From the NCBI GenBank assembly GCA_035308965.1, contig DATGFN010000043.1, positions 1 through 64,000 on the forward strand: a stretch of DNA of 64,000 nt, written 5' to 3'. Shown here piece after piece: positions 19,061 through 26,465 of the stretch. Source of the DNA: DASYXZ01 sp035308965. Its GTDB lineage: Bacteria; Acidobacteriota; Terriglobia; UBA7540. A model generated the notes under the pieces. It saw only the letters and a list, made by a program, of their open reading frames with translations, searched no databases and was not told where the DNA came from. Numbering within the stretch: position 1 is the stretch's first letter; every line of letters starts with the position of its first letter. Both the position numbers and the translations under genes were made by a program.

Positions 19061-20668
19061 TCAATCCCTGGTTTTCTTGGACCCAAAAGCTTCCTGAATA
19101 CCGGCCTGGACGGCTTGGAAAGCCTCTGGAAAAGCGGTTGCCGTCAGCGATGCGGCGCGATACTGGGCAAGAGCCTGGTCGCGTTTTCCCTTCAGATCGT
19201 AAATTCGGCCCAGGTAGATGTGCGACCATGTTGAGATGCGCACATCATGCGTGGCGTCGAGGGCTTTCAGAAAATACTCTTCCGCCAGATCTGGCTTCCG
19301 GGTATAGGTATAGGCGGCAGCAAGGCCAAAGAGGGCTCGTCCGCTCTTGGGGTTGACTTTTTCAAGAATCGTTTGGAACGCCGTTTTCGCCTCGTCATAA
19401 TGTCCCAAGAAGATCGAGTTGTCCGCCGAGTCGAGCAATCGTTCCTCCTCCGTTTGTGGTTTCACTGCGTCAGCCTTGTTTTCCGGAGCGGCGGGAAGCG
19501 GAGTGAATTTGGCTGCTGCCGCACTGCTGGTTTGAGCGGTCACATCAATTCCCTGAATCATTGATTTATAGTAAACATTCATCGAGGAGTCTTGCTTTTC
19601 ATAATCAAGGAGGGCCGAATAAAAATAGGGCGCCAGGATCAGCCCCGAAGCCGAAAGGTCCTGAAGGTTCTTATCCGCAGCCGCTTTCGGCTGTTTGTCC
19701 ATTCTCAGCTCGACCGCGCGAATCAGGCACTCGGTAACGAATAACGGAAAATCCTCCTTAAAATCCGCCGCCAGCATCGGCGCGCGGCGGACTGCCACCT
19801 TCAATTCGGCTTTCTGATGAATATCCTGGGCGTATTTGACCGCCAGCGGGTCAAGCAGGAAGTGCAGGTATTGGTGGCGGATTTCGTTCAATTTGGATTG
19901 CTTGGATGGCGTCACCACCAGATAGTAGTTTGAGCCATAGATTCGCGCCTGCACCTGGTTGGGCGCGGCCAAAACGCTCAGATAAATTGCGAAGGTGCGC
20001 CCCAGATAGGCCCCGCTCGGGAACCGCAAGTACGCGTCTGCGATTTGGATGCTGTTTCGTACCGGCTCGCTGTAACGGAGGATTTCATCGTGATAGCGCG
20101 ATTGAAGCCGCGACCAGAGGTCCAGCAGATCTGCCTGCTGGTAAAAAGTTTTCAGCAATGGCACCAAGCCTGAAACGTCCTTGGCGTCGGGAGGGAGATC
20201 GCTTTGGGGGACGGTAAATTTATAATCGGGGGGCGGTCCCAGAAGCAATGCCAGGGATACGTACTGTCCCAAATCAGCTCCCGGATCATCGACATTCTTG
20301 TGCCCTTCATAAAATTTTCGTATTTCGGCCACCACAGGAATTTTCCTTTTGGCCAAATACGCCCGCGCTACTTCGCGGGTGTTGGTGCCGGTATCCATGC
20401 CCATGCCGGTGTCGTATCCTGACGCATTGAGCGCCGCCAGCACCGAAAAAAGTTGTTCGTTCGAGTCCAGCGTCACATTGCCGGTTTGCTGGGCCGCACC
20501 TGTTCGGGGGAGCGCCAGGACCAGGAAGAAAAGGATGCCGCTGACTGCCTGCCCGCTAATGGTCCGGGGCCAACACCTTTTGGGAAAGGCGCGCCCATGG
20601 ACGGGCGCTTGAGGCAATCTTGCGGGCAGGACACTACACCCTGAACCGGCAGTATTAATGATTGACAT
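19061..20668 (-). CDS. TPR protein, third gene of the sigma/anti-sigma operon
   Basis: A 535-residue protein. A hydrophobic segment VSGILFFLVLALP about 45 residues in, followed by GAAQQ, looks like a signal peptide, and a shorter start is possible. The central part contains NEIRHQYLHFLLDPLA. HQYLH resembles a metalloprotease HExxH with Gln for Glu, so peptidase activity is unlikely. The C-terminal 130 residues carry tetratricopeptide repeats (ADNSIFLGHYDEAKTAFQTI, GRALFGLAAAYTYTRKPDLA, HIYLGRIYDLKGKRDQAL). It starts 24 bases after the anti-sigma gene, so it is probably part of the same transcript and may act in the periplasm. Function unknown. Confidence 0.75.
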   Translation of the reverse strand: MSIINTAGSGCSVLPARLPQAPVHGRAFPKRCWPRTISGQAVSGILFFLVLALPRTGAAQQTGNVTLDSNEQLFSVLAALNASGYDTGMGMDTGTNTREVARAYLAKRKIPVVAEIRKFYEGHKNVDDPGADLGQYVSLALLLGPPPDYKFTVPQSDLPPDAKDVSGLVPLLKTFYQQADLLDLWSRLQSRYHDEILRYSEPVRNSIQIADAYLRFPSGAYLGRTFAIYLSVLAAPNQVQARIYGSNYYLVVTPSKQSKLNEIRHQYLHFLLDPLAVKYAQDIHQKAELKVAVRRAPMLAADFKEDFPLFVTECLIRAVELRMDKQPKAAADKNLQDLSASGLILAPYFYSALLDYEKQDSSMNVYYKSMIQGIDVTAQTSSAAAAKFTPLPAAPENKADAVKPQTEEERLLDSADNSIFLGHYDEAKTAFQTILEKVNPKSGRALFGLAAAYTYTRKPDLAEEYFLKALDATHDVRISTWSHIYLGRIYDLKGKRDQALAQYRAASLTATAFPEAFQAVQAGIQEAFGSKKTRD

Positions 20669-20692
20669 GGGTAACTTTCAATAGCAAACCGG

Positions 20693-21340
20693 CTAACCTC
20701 GGACCGTGATTCGCCGCAACGACAAAACCACTTGCCCATCGGTCGGCTTGCCATGCATCGTGGCAGGTATAAAGTAGCTGGAATTCATCATCCGATTCAA
20801 GCTTTGCATTAGCGCCGGCGATTGCTCTCCCGACAAAACTTGATAATAGGCCACACGGCCTTCGGCGTCAACGTGCGTAACCAGGACCAATGCTTGCTCG
20901 TCAGTCAAGAGATTGATGGGACCCAGGGCGCGCACCTGAGGAGGCGTCGATACCTTCCGGGCCTCTTCCTGCCAATTCACCGGAATCACCTGGGAGCCCA
21001 AAATCAAGCCAAAGCAAATAATGGCGGTCAGAACCCCGGCCGAGGCAGGCAACATCAGAGGTTTGATGGCATTCTCCAAAAAAACCATGACGTGCCCCAA
21101 AAAGTTTCGATGGAGGTGTTGAGACACCATTACTCGCATGCGCAAGGACACTTCGGGAGGCACGCGATTTACGGGTAGGGAGCGCAGATCTTCGTGAATG
21201 GCGCGGCGAATTTCGAGCTCCCTCTGGCAACTCTGGCAATGGAGCAAGTGAAAACGAAGGGAGCGCAACACGTCGCGGTCGCACAGGCCGTCGTCGTAAT
21301 CTGAGAAATGGCTTCGGATTTCAATGCAGTTTTCAAACAT
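20693..21340 (-). CDS. Zinc-finger anti-sigma factor, membrane-anchored
   Basis: A 215-residue protein. The N-terminus has the HxxxCxxC anti-sigma zinc signature at H31-C35-C38 (HLLHCQSC). A hydrophobic segment at about 97-118 (LPASAGVLTAIICFGLILGSQVI) is the single membrane span. The C-terminal periplasmic part contains QALVLVTHVDAEGRVAYYQVLSG and resembles a TonB-C-like domain. It should bind and inhibit the sigma factor encoded nine bases upstream, releasing it on an envelope signal. Family knowledge supports this pairing; the signal is not readable. Confidence 0.85.
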   Translation of the reverse strand: MFENCIEIRSHFSDYDDGLCDRDVLRSLRFHLLHCQSCQRELEIRRAIHEDLRSLPVNRVPPEVSLRMRVMVSQHLHRNFLGHVMVFLENAIKPLMLPASAGVLTAIICFGLILGSQVIPVNWQEEARKVSTPPQVRALGPINLLTDEQALVLVTHVDAEGRVAYYQVLSGEQSPALMQSLNRMMNSSYFIPATMHGKPTDGQVVLSLRRITVRG

Positions 21341-21349
21341 ATATTGTCC

Positions 21350-21979
21350 CTAGCGATTGACCCACCCATCCAATTTGCGTCGCAGTAATTCCCGTCCGCG
21401 CATCAGGCGGGACTTGACGGTTCCTTCCGCAATGCCCAGGACCTGCCCGATTTCTTCGTAAGATAAGTCTTCGATTTCACGCAGGACAACAACTGTCCGG
21501 TAAGGTTCGGCCAGCGTCGCCAGCGTGCGCCTTACCACATCACGCCGTTCGGCAAGCTCCAGCGCCTGATAAGGTGTTTCGACCGGCTGAGGTGCTTCCG
21601 AAGACGGTGCGTCATGGGGTCCGGATTCCGCATCGAGCGAGATGGGTTCACGCCGGTGGCGCCTCAGCCAGCCGCGTCTTTGATTTGATGCCTCATGGAC
21701 GGCGATGCGATATATCCAGGTCTTAAGGCTGCTCTCGCCGTGAAATTGTGATATCCCTTTGAAGACCTTGACAAAGACTTCCTGAAGGACGTCAGCAGCG
21801 TCAGCCGTGTTTCCGACAATATGGAGAATCAGGTTGAAGACGGGATTCTGGTAGATGCCAAGCAGATAAATGAATGCTTCTTCGGAGCCTGATTGCAATT
21901 CAGCCACTAACCCCCGATCTTCACTGACCGCCTGGACGGCTTGATCGAAGGCGATACCCGCAGATCGGATGACACCCAT
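21350..21979 (-). CDS. ECF-type RNA polymerase sigma factor
   Basis: A sigma-70 family protein of about 209 residues from ATG 21979. Region 2 spans EEAFIYLLGIYQNPVFNLILHIVGNTADAADVLQEVF (motifs PVFNLIL, ADAADVLQEVF) and ends with LKTWIYRIAVHEASNQRR. Region 4 has LAEPYRTVVVLREIEDLSYEEIGQVLGIAEGTVKSRL (motifs VVVLREI, GTVKSRL). A longer ORF starts at 22069, but its extra codons overlap a promoter-like sequence matching ECF consensus, so I prefer 21979. An acidic Ser/Pro linker separates the two regions (SLDAESGPHDAPSSEAPQPV). Adjacent anti-sigma and TPR genes form the operon. Confidence 0.9.
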   Translation of the reverse strand: MGVIRSAGIAFDQAVQAVSEDRGLVAELQSGSEEAFIYLLGIYQNPVFNLILHIVGNTADAADVLQEVFVKVFKGISQFHGESSLKTWIYRIAVHEASNQRRGWLRRHRREPISLDAESGPHDAPSSEAPQPVETPYQALELAERRDVVRRTLATLAEPYRTVVVLREIEDLSYEEIGQVLGIAEGTVKSRLMRGRELLRRKLDGWVNR

Positions 21980-22052
21980 AACACACCCAAGATAACAGGT
22001 CCCAACATCCACTGCAAGCGGGCGGAAATGCTCAACCCCTTTGCTAATTAGA

Positions 22053-22080
22053 TTGACACCACAGCCCAAAGGTTTGTTCC
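22053..22080 (-). promoter_or_regulatory. Candidate ECF-sigma autoregulatory promoter
   Basis: On the minus strand GGAAC (22080-22076) is followed after exactly 18 bases by GTCAATCTAA (GTCAA at 22057-22053). GGAAC with a downstream GTC/TCAA element at this spacing is typical of ECF sigma factors of the RpoE kind. The site is 74-101 bases upstream of the proposed sigma start, where an autoregulated promoter is expected. Confidence 0.5.
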
Positions 22081-22201
22081 AATTAAATTGAACAGGGCGC
22101 CCTCCTTGACGCTTTCCCCGCCTTCAATTTTCCCCGGACATGATTTCGAAGCTCTGAGTGCGGTGGGCCCATGATATTGATTCCACAAGATTAAGCTAAC
22201 A

Positions 22202-22222
22202 CCGGGAAACTCTGTTTCCCGG
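22202..22222. repeat. Perfect 9-bp hairpin in the divergent promoter region
   Basis: ccgggaaac (22202-22210) and gtttcccgg (22214-22222) are perfect complements with a three-base loop. No T-run follows on either strand, and it sits between divergent genes. An operator or structural element is therefore more likely than a terminator. Confidence 0.6.
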
Positions 22223-22227
22223 CATGT

Positions 22228-22257
22228 TTGCAACCGTTGAATGGGGTGCTATAGAAT
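22228..22257 (+). promoter_or_regulatory. Candidate sigma-70 promoter of the amidase operon
   Basis: TTGCAA at 22228-22233 and TAGAAT at 22252-22257 are separated by 18 bases. They lie about 78 bases before the likely GTG start at 22335. Confidence 0.4.
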
Positions 22258-22334
22258 GATAGGGGTAATCGAGAACAAAGTTCTGCTCGCGGTCCTCCCG
22301 ACGCGTTGACGATCCAGAATCAAAGGTGACGGAT

Positions 22335-23846
22335 GTGATCCGAATGATTTACTCCCTGCGCCGGCACTCACGGGGTTTGTTCGTTTTGTTGCCAGTTCTG
22401 GGTCTGGCACTTTTGTTCTGGCCCGCCCGAACATTGCGCAGCGAAAATTTTATTTTTTATCTTCCCGACGCTCCCCACGTCCTGCCGCTGCAACCCATGG
22501 GAGCGACGAATTACCTTCCACTTCTCCAGACCCTAAATACCGTTGGCCGTGTAGAGGGCCTCACCGTGTCCAAAGATTCGCTTAAGGTGTGGTTTAACGA
22601 CTCTCCGATCGAATTCCGCCAGGATGACAAAAGGGTTCGAATCAAGAACGAGAAAATAAATCTGTCTGATCCGGTGCGGGTATTGAATGGCCAATTCATG
22701 GTCCCCTTAAGTTTTCTCGAGACTGTCCTGCCCCGCGTGATTCGCGAACCTATAATTTACCGGCACGATTCGCGCCGGGCTTTCATCGGAGACGTCAAGC
22801 CGAGCTCATTTTCATTTCGTTTGGATCAATCAACCAACGGGTCACGCTTGACCTTCGAATTCACGGACAAGATCAACATACGGACCGCGTCAAAGAACGG
22901 CAAATGGGTGCTGTACCTGGGAGAAAAACCGGTCCAACCTCTGGAACAGAAATTCAATTTTCAAGATCCATACATTAACAGTATCCAATTTGACGACCAG
23001 GATGGCGCCCCCAAGCTGATTATTACGCCCACGGTGGATGGGTTGAATTTTTATCCGAAGCTTGACGAGGCGGGAAAAACCCTGACCGCAGATCTCCAGA
23101 AATCGCAGCCCACCGTCGCCCAGCAACCTCCCCCGCCCCAACCTCCGCAGACCCCCGGAACCGCGACCGTTCCACCGGAGGCGACTATGCCGACTGAAAC
23201 GGCCGCATCAGGGGGCGGGCTTGGATTGCCGATGGTCGTCCTCGATGCCGGGCACGGCGGCGATGATAGTGGCGCGCGGGGTGGAAATGGAATGCTGGAA
23301 AAGGATCTGGTGGCCCAGGTCGTGGCGCGAGTGCGCTCCGCTCTGCTCACCTCCAGAAAGTATCGGGTGGTACTGACCCGGGTTGGCGATGTGAATCCAA
23401 GCCTCGATCAGCGCGCCGCCACCTCCAACGCGGCGCGAGCCAAAGTTTTTATTACCTTTCACGCAGGGAACATGGGTGTGCAGACATCTCGCCTCGCTGT
23501 TTACACGCTGGAGGACGCCTCTTTGCCTTCATCAGCCGGAGAATCGCAGGGGCAATCCCTTTTTGTCCCGTGGGGAACGGTGCAACTTTCTCAATTGAGC
23601 CGGAGCCAGCAATTCGCGCAAATTATTCAAAAGGAGTTTGCCGGGATCGCAGGGGCGTCCGCCAGCCCGCCCGCTTCTGCCCCCATGCGTGAACTGCGCA
23701 GCGTGAACGCGGCTGCCGTGGCGGTGGAGTTGGGCAGCTTTGCGGCCGACGTTGATTCCACCCCCTTGACCAATTCAAATTTTCAGAGTGGCATCGCCAA
23801 CGCCATTGTCAGCGCGCTTGACCTCTTCGCGGGAGGGCCATCCTAA
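22335..23846 (+). CDS. N-acetylmuramoyl-L-alanine amidase (amidase_3)
   Basis: About 503 residues. The GTG at 22335 has AAAGGTG six bases upstream; GTG 22326 and ATG 22344 are alternatives. A hydrophobic segment near the start (GLFVLLPVLGLALLFWP) directs it across the membrane. The middle region, with LPLLQTLNTVG and NGQFMVPLSFLETVL, resembles copper-amine-oxidase-N/AMIN-like modules. A Pro-rich linker (PPPPQPPQTPG) leads to the zinc amidase: VVLDAGHGGDDSGA (His ligand), GMLEKDL (Glu ligand), FITFHAGN (His ligand) and AVAVELGSFA (catalytic Glu). It cleaves the amide bond between MurNAc and L-Ala in peptidoglycan. It is followed after three bases by the GerMN gene. Confidence 0.9.
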   Translation: MIRMIYSLRRHSRGLFVLLPVLGLALLFWPARTLRSENFIFYLPDAPHVLPLQPMGATNYLPLLQTLNTVGRVEGLTVSKDSLKVWFNDSPIEFRQDDKRVRIKNEKINLSDPVRVLNGQFMVPLSFLETVLPRVIREPIIYRHDSRRAFIGDVKPSSFSFRLDQSTNGSRLTFEFTDKINIRTASKNGKWVLYLGEKPVQPLEQKFNFQDPYINSIQFDDQDGAPKLIITPTVDGLNFYPKLDEAGKTLTADLQKSQPTVAQQPPPPQPPQTPGTATVPPEATMPTETAASGGGLGLPMVVLDAGHGGDDSGARGGNGMLEKDLVAQVVARVRSALLTSRKYRVVLTRVGDVNPSLDQRAATSNAARAKVFITFHAGNMGVQTSRLAVYTLEDASLPSSAGESQGQSLFVPWGTVQLSQLSRSQQFAQIIQKEFAGIAGASASPPASAPMRELRSVNAAAVAVELGSFAADVDSTPLTNSNFQSGIANAIVSALDLFAGGPS

Positions 23847-23849
23847 ATT

Positions 23850-24455
23850 ATGACGCGCCGCGCCGGAGTGATTGCGCTTGGCATCCTGCTGGTCATCCTG
23901 ACCGGGGGGTTCCTGTATTTGCGGGTGCTCACCAGGCGCGCAAAGATGGAGTCGCCCCAGCACGGTGAGGAAGGGGCACGCACTCAATTGCGCGAGGCCG
24001 CTCTCCAATCGGGTACGGGAGCATTACGGACCATTACTCTTTACTTCCCCTCCGACAACGATGGCATGCTGCAATCGGAGAGCCGCCAAATTGCGTGGGC
24101 CAATTCGGATACGGACCGAATCCGCCAGATCACCTTCGCGCTGATCGAAGGCTCTTACAAGGGGCTCCGGCGCCCGTTGCCGCCCGCCACCGAATTGCGA
24201 GCCGCCTTCCTGACCTCCGATGGCACGGCCTACCTCGATTTCTCCAGCAACGCGCTGGCGCTGTTCGCCCCCGGAATTCAAAGCGAAACGCTCTCCATCT
24301 ATTCCATCGTCAATTCGCTTGCCGCCAACGTCCCTTCGACGCGCCGGGTGAAAATTCTGGTGCAGGGCCAGGAAGTGGATACTCTGAACGGGCATGCCGA
24401 CCTTGGCCAAACGTTCGCTCCGGATATGACTCGCAACAAATCCGCCTCAAATTGA
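23850..24455 (+). CDS. GerMN domain protein
   Basis: A 201-residue protein with one N-terminal membrane anchor (VIALGILLVILTGGFLYLRVL) and a GerMN domain: ITLYFPSDNDGMLQSESRQI, LIEGSYKGLRRPLP, LRAAFLTSDGTAYLDFS and LSIYSIVNSLAANVPSTRRVKILVQG. GerMN domains are named from the spore protein GerM but are widespread in non-sporulating bacteria near cell-wall genes. It starts three bases after the amidase stop, so it is probably co-translated and acts with it at the envelope. rph and rdgB follow, as is common for this family. Confidence 0.85.
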   Translation: MTRRAGVIALGILLVILTGGFLYLRVLTRRAKMESPQHGEEGARTQLREAALQSGTGALRTITLYFPSDNDGMLQSESRQIAWANSDTDRIRQITFALIEGSYKGLRRPLPPATELRAAFLTSDGTAYLDFSSNALALFAPGIQSETLSIYSIVNSLAANVPSTRRVKILVQGQEVDTLNGHADLGQTFAPDMTRNKSASN

Positions 24456-24762
24456 AGGCTGCTGGTAGTACTGTCATTTGCCCGCCGCGTGAACTCCCGC
24501 GCGCCGTCATTCCCGCGGAGGCGGGAATCTAGTTCCGCCGGGCGTCCGCGTCTCAATGATTTAGGAAAATTGATTCCCGCTTTCGCGGGAATGGCTGCCT
24601 ATCAGAGCCTCCGCGTTTGGCAAATGACTCCAATACCAGGCTGCTTAATTCAGTGACAAGCGCGCGGTAGTCAGCTATCTTGGTGGAGCGCCTGATTGCT
24701 GCGGTGGCTTTTGCTGGTGCGCTCACGGATTGCGTTTTTGACCTGATAAGACGATTCTCATC
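24456..24762. other. Intergenic region before rph with two palindromes
   Basis: About 307 bases without a gene. The left half carries two REP-like palindromes (24506-24592). The right half, next to rph, has no clear promoter or repeat that I can defend. Confidence 0.6.
24506..24592. repeat. Pair of attcccgc palindromes (REP-like)
   Basis: Two palindromes share the same 8-base arms: attcccgc/gcgggaat at 24509-24516/24521-24528 and again at 24573-24580/24585-24592. Loops are four bases. They are 64 bases apart. This type of dispersed palindrome occurs in many bacterial genomes and may stabilise or end the transcript of the amidase-GerMN pair. Confidence 0.75.
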
Positions 24763-25548
24763 ATGGCTAATACTCCCAAGCGTCTGAACGGTTTGCTCTA
24801 CTCCGAAGGGAAACTGGTCCGCGGCGACCAGCGCCAAGCCGTGGAAATGAGGAACGTTGAAATTACACCCAACGTGATTTCGAGCGCCGAGGGGTCCGCC
24901 CTGATTCGTTTAGGGGAGACCCAGGTGATCTGTACCACCTCCATTGAAGACGGCGTGCCCCAGTTTATGAAGGGATGCGGCCGGGGCTGGATTACCAGTG
25001 AGTACGCCATGATCCCGCGGGCGACGGATACGCGCACCCCCCGCGAAGCCACGCGCGGACGCCAGGGTGGGCGCACCATGGAAATCCAGCGTCTGATCGG
25101 AAGGTCGTTGCGAGCTGTGACCGACCTGGAAGCTCTGGGTGAACGAACGGCCTGGGTGGATTGCGATGTGATTCGCGCCGATGGCGGCACTCGAACCGCC
25201 TCCATCACCGGGGCTTTGGTGGCCATGGGCCTGGCTTTTCAGCGACTGTTCGAACTGAAAGTTCTGCGGCGAATTCCGCTCAAAGACTACGTGGCCGCCA
25301 TCAGCGTGGGCATGGTGGGCCGCGAGGTCCTTCTCGACCTCGATTACATTGAGGATTCAAACGCCGAAGTGGATATGAACGTCGTGATGACGGGATCGAA
25401 TCAACTGGTGGAAGTTCAGGCCACCGCGGAAGGACATGCCTTCAGCCTGGAAAATTTGAATCAGTTGGTCGAAGCGGCGCGACCGGGCATCCAAAAACTA
25501 TTGGCATTGCAACAGTCCATCTTGAAGCTCAATTTGCCGTCGCGTTAG
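24763..25548 (+). CDS. rph: Ribonuclease PH
   Basis: A 261-residue phosphorolytic 3'-5' exoribonuclease that trims tRNA 3' ends. Signatures include GSALIRLGETQVICTTS, GWITSEYAMIPRATDTR, GRQGGRTMEIQRLIGRSLRAV, ERTAWVDCDVIRADGGTR and DLDYIEDSNAEVDMNVVMT, with ATAEGHAFS near the end. Arginines of the RGRQGGR-type segment are the phosphate-binding region. Full length for the family. Followed by rdgB with 47 bases between, a conserved gene order. Confidence 0.96.
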   Translation: MANTPKRLNGLLYSEGKLVRGDQRQAVEMRNVEITPNVISSAEGSALIRLGETQVICTTSIEDGVPQFMKGCGRGWITSEYAMIPRATDTRTPREATRGRQGGRTMEIQRLIGRSLRAVTDLEALGERTAWVDCDVIRADGGTRTASITGALVAMGLAFQRLFELKVLRRIPLKDYVAAISVGMVGREVLLDLDYIEDSNAEVDMNVVMTGSNQLVEVQATAEGHAFSLENLNQLVEAARPGIQKLLALQQSILKLNLPSR

Positions 25549-25595
25549 GAAGCTATTCCGGCGATCGGCTGCAAAACAGAATCTACAACCCGCCT

Positions 25596-26228
25596 TTGAC
25601 TCTCTACATCGCTTCCACCAGTCCCGGCAAGGTTAAAGAATTTCGAGAGTCCGCGCTGTCGTATAGCGTCATCGTGAAACCCGTCCCGGGGATCCGCGGT
25701 CTGCCCGCCTGCGTTGAGGATGGCGAGACGTTTGAAGCCAACGCGCGCAAAAAAGCGCTGCACTACAGCCGGTTCGTGAGCGGCCTGTTGATGGCGGATG
25801 ATTCCGGAATATGCGTTGACGCTCTTGAGGGCGCGCCCGGCGTCCATTCCGCCCGGTTTGCGGGACCCAGCGCCGACGACGATGAAAACAACAGGTTGCT
25901 TCTTCGGAGACTGAGAAAAGTTCGACCGGCAGGGGCAAACCAGATGGTGGGGCATGGGACCATAAAGCGCTCGGCTCACTACATCTGCGTTATCGCTTTG
26001 GCCGAGCGCGGCCGTATCCTGACTACCACCAAGGGCCGGTCGAACGGATTGATCATGGAAACACCGAGGGGCTCAGGCGGATTCGGTTACGACCCTCTAT
26101 TCTATTACCCTCCCTTGGGAAAATCGTTCGCCGAATTGACCCCGGAAACGAAGTTCGGCGTCTCTCACCGTGGGATGGCATTTCGAAAGCTGCTCGCATA
26201 CCTCTCCCGCAATCTCAAATCAAAATAG
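25596..26228 (+). CDS. rdgB: Non-canonical purine NTP pyrophosphatase (XTP/dITP)
   Basis: A 210-residue HAM1/RdgB protein. It starts at TTG with LYIASTSPGKVKEF, the family N-terminus. LMADDSGICVDAL holds the metal/nucleotide-binding Asp residues. GVHSARFAGP, GFGYDPLFYYP and VSHRGMAFRKL are the other signatures. It hydrolyses ITP, dITP and XTP to monophosphates to keep deaminated bases out of nucleic acids. Length is a little above the usual 195-200. Co-directional with rph. Confidence 0.93.
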   Translation: MTLYIASTSPGKVKEFRESALSYSVIVKPVPGIRGLPACVEDGETFEANARKKALHYSRFVSGLLMADDSGICVDALEGAPGVHSARFAGPSADDDENNRLLLRRLRKVRPAGANQMVGHGTIKRSAHYICVIALAERGRILTTTKGRSNGLIMETPRGSGGFGYDPLFYYPPLGKSFAELTPETKFGVSHRGMAFRKLLAYLSRNLKSK

Positions 26229-26465
26229 CGAACCCGGCGTTTTAAATATCCCGGGGAGGCGCGCCACTCGCCGCGGCCTAGAAATATTTGCTCCTCCCTC
26301 ATCCAATCAGGTTTTTCAACCGATAGGGATAATGTGATTTGCCCCAAGGCCAATGGTGAAGACCAATATCCAGATACCAGATGGAATGGATGTCTTTGCG
26401 GGACCCGTGTCTGCGATGACAAGCCCACAAATGTGTTCGTGGAGTTTCTCGAAGGGGAATAGTGG

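Larger units (their letters stand above)
21980..22334. other. Divergent intergenic region between the sigma operon and the amidase
   Basis: About 355 bases without a gene if the preferred starts hold. It holds the ECF-like promoter at 22053-22080, a perfect hairpin at 22202-22222, and a sigma-70-like promoter at 22228-22257 for the amidase. Nothing else is recognisable. Confidence 0.6.
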
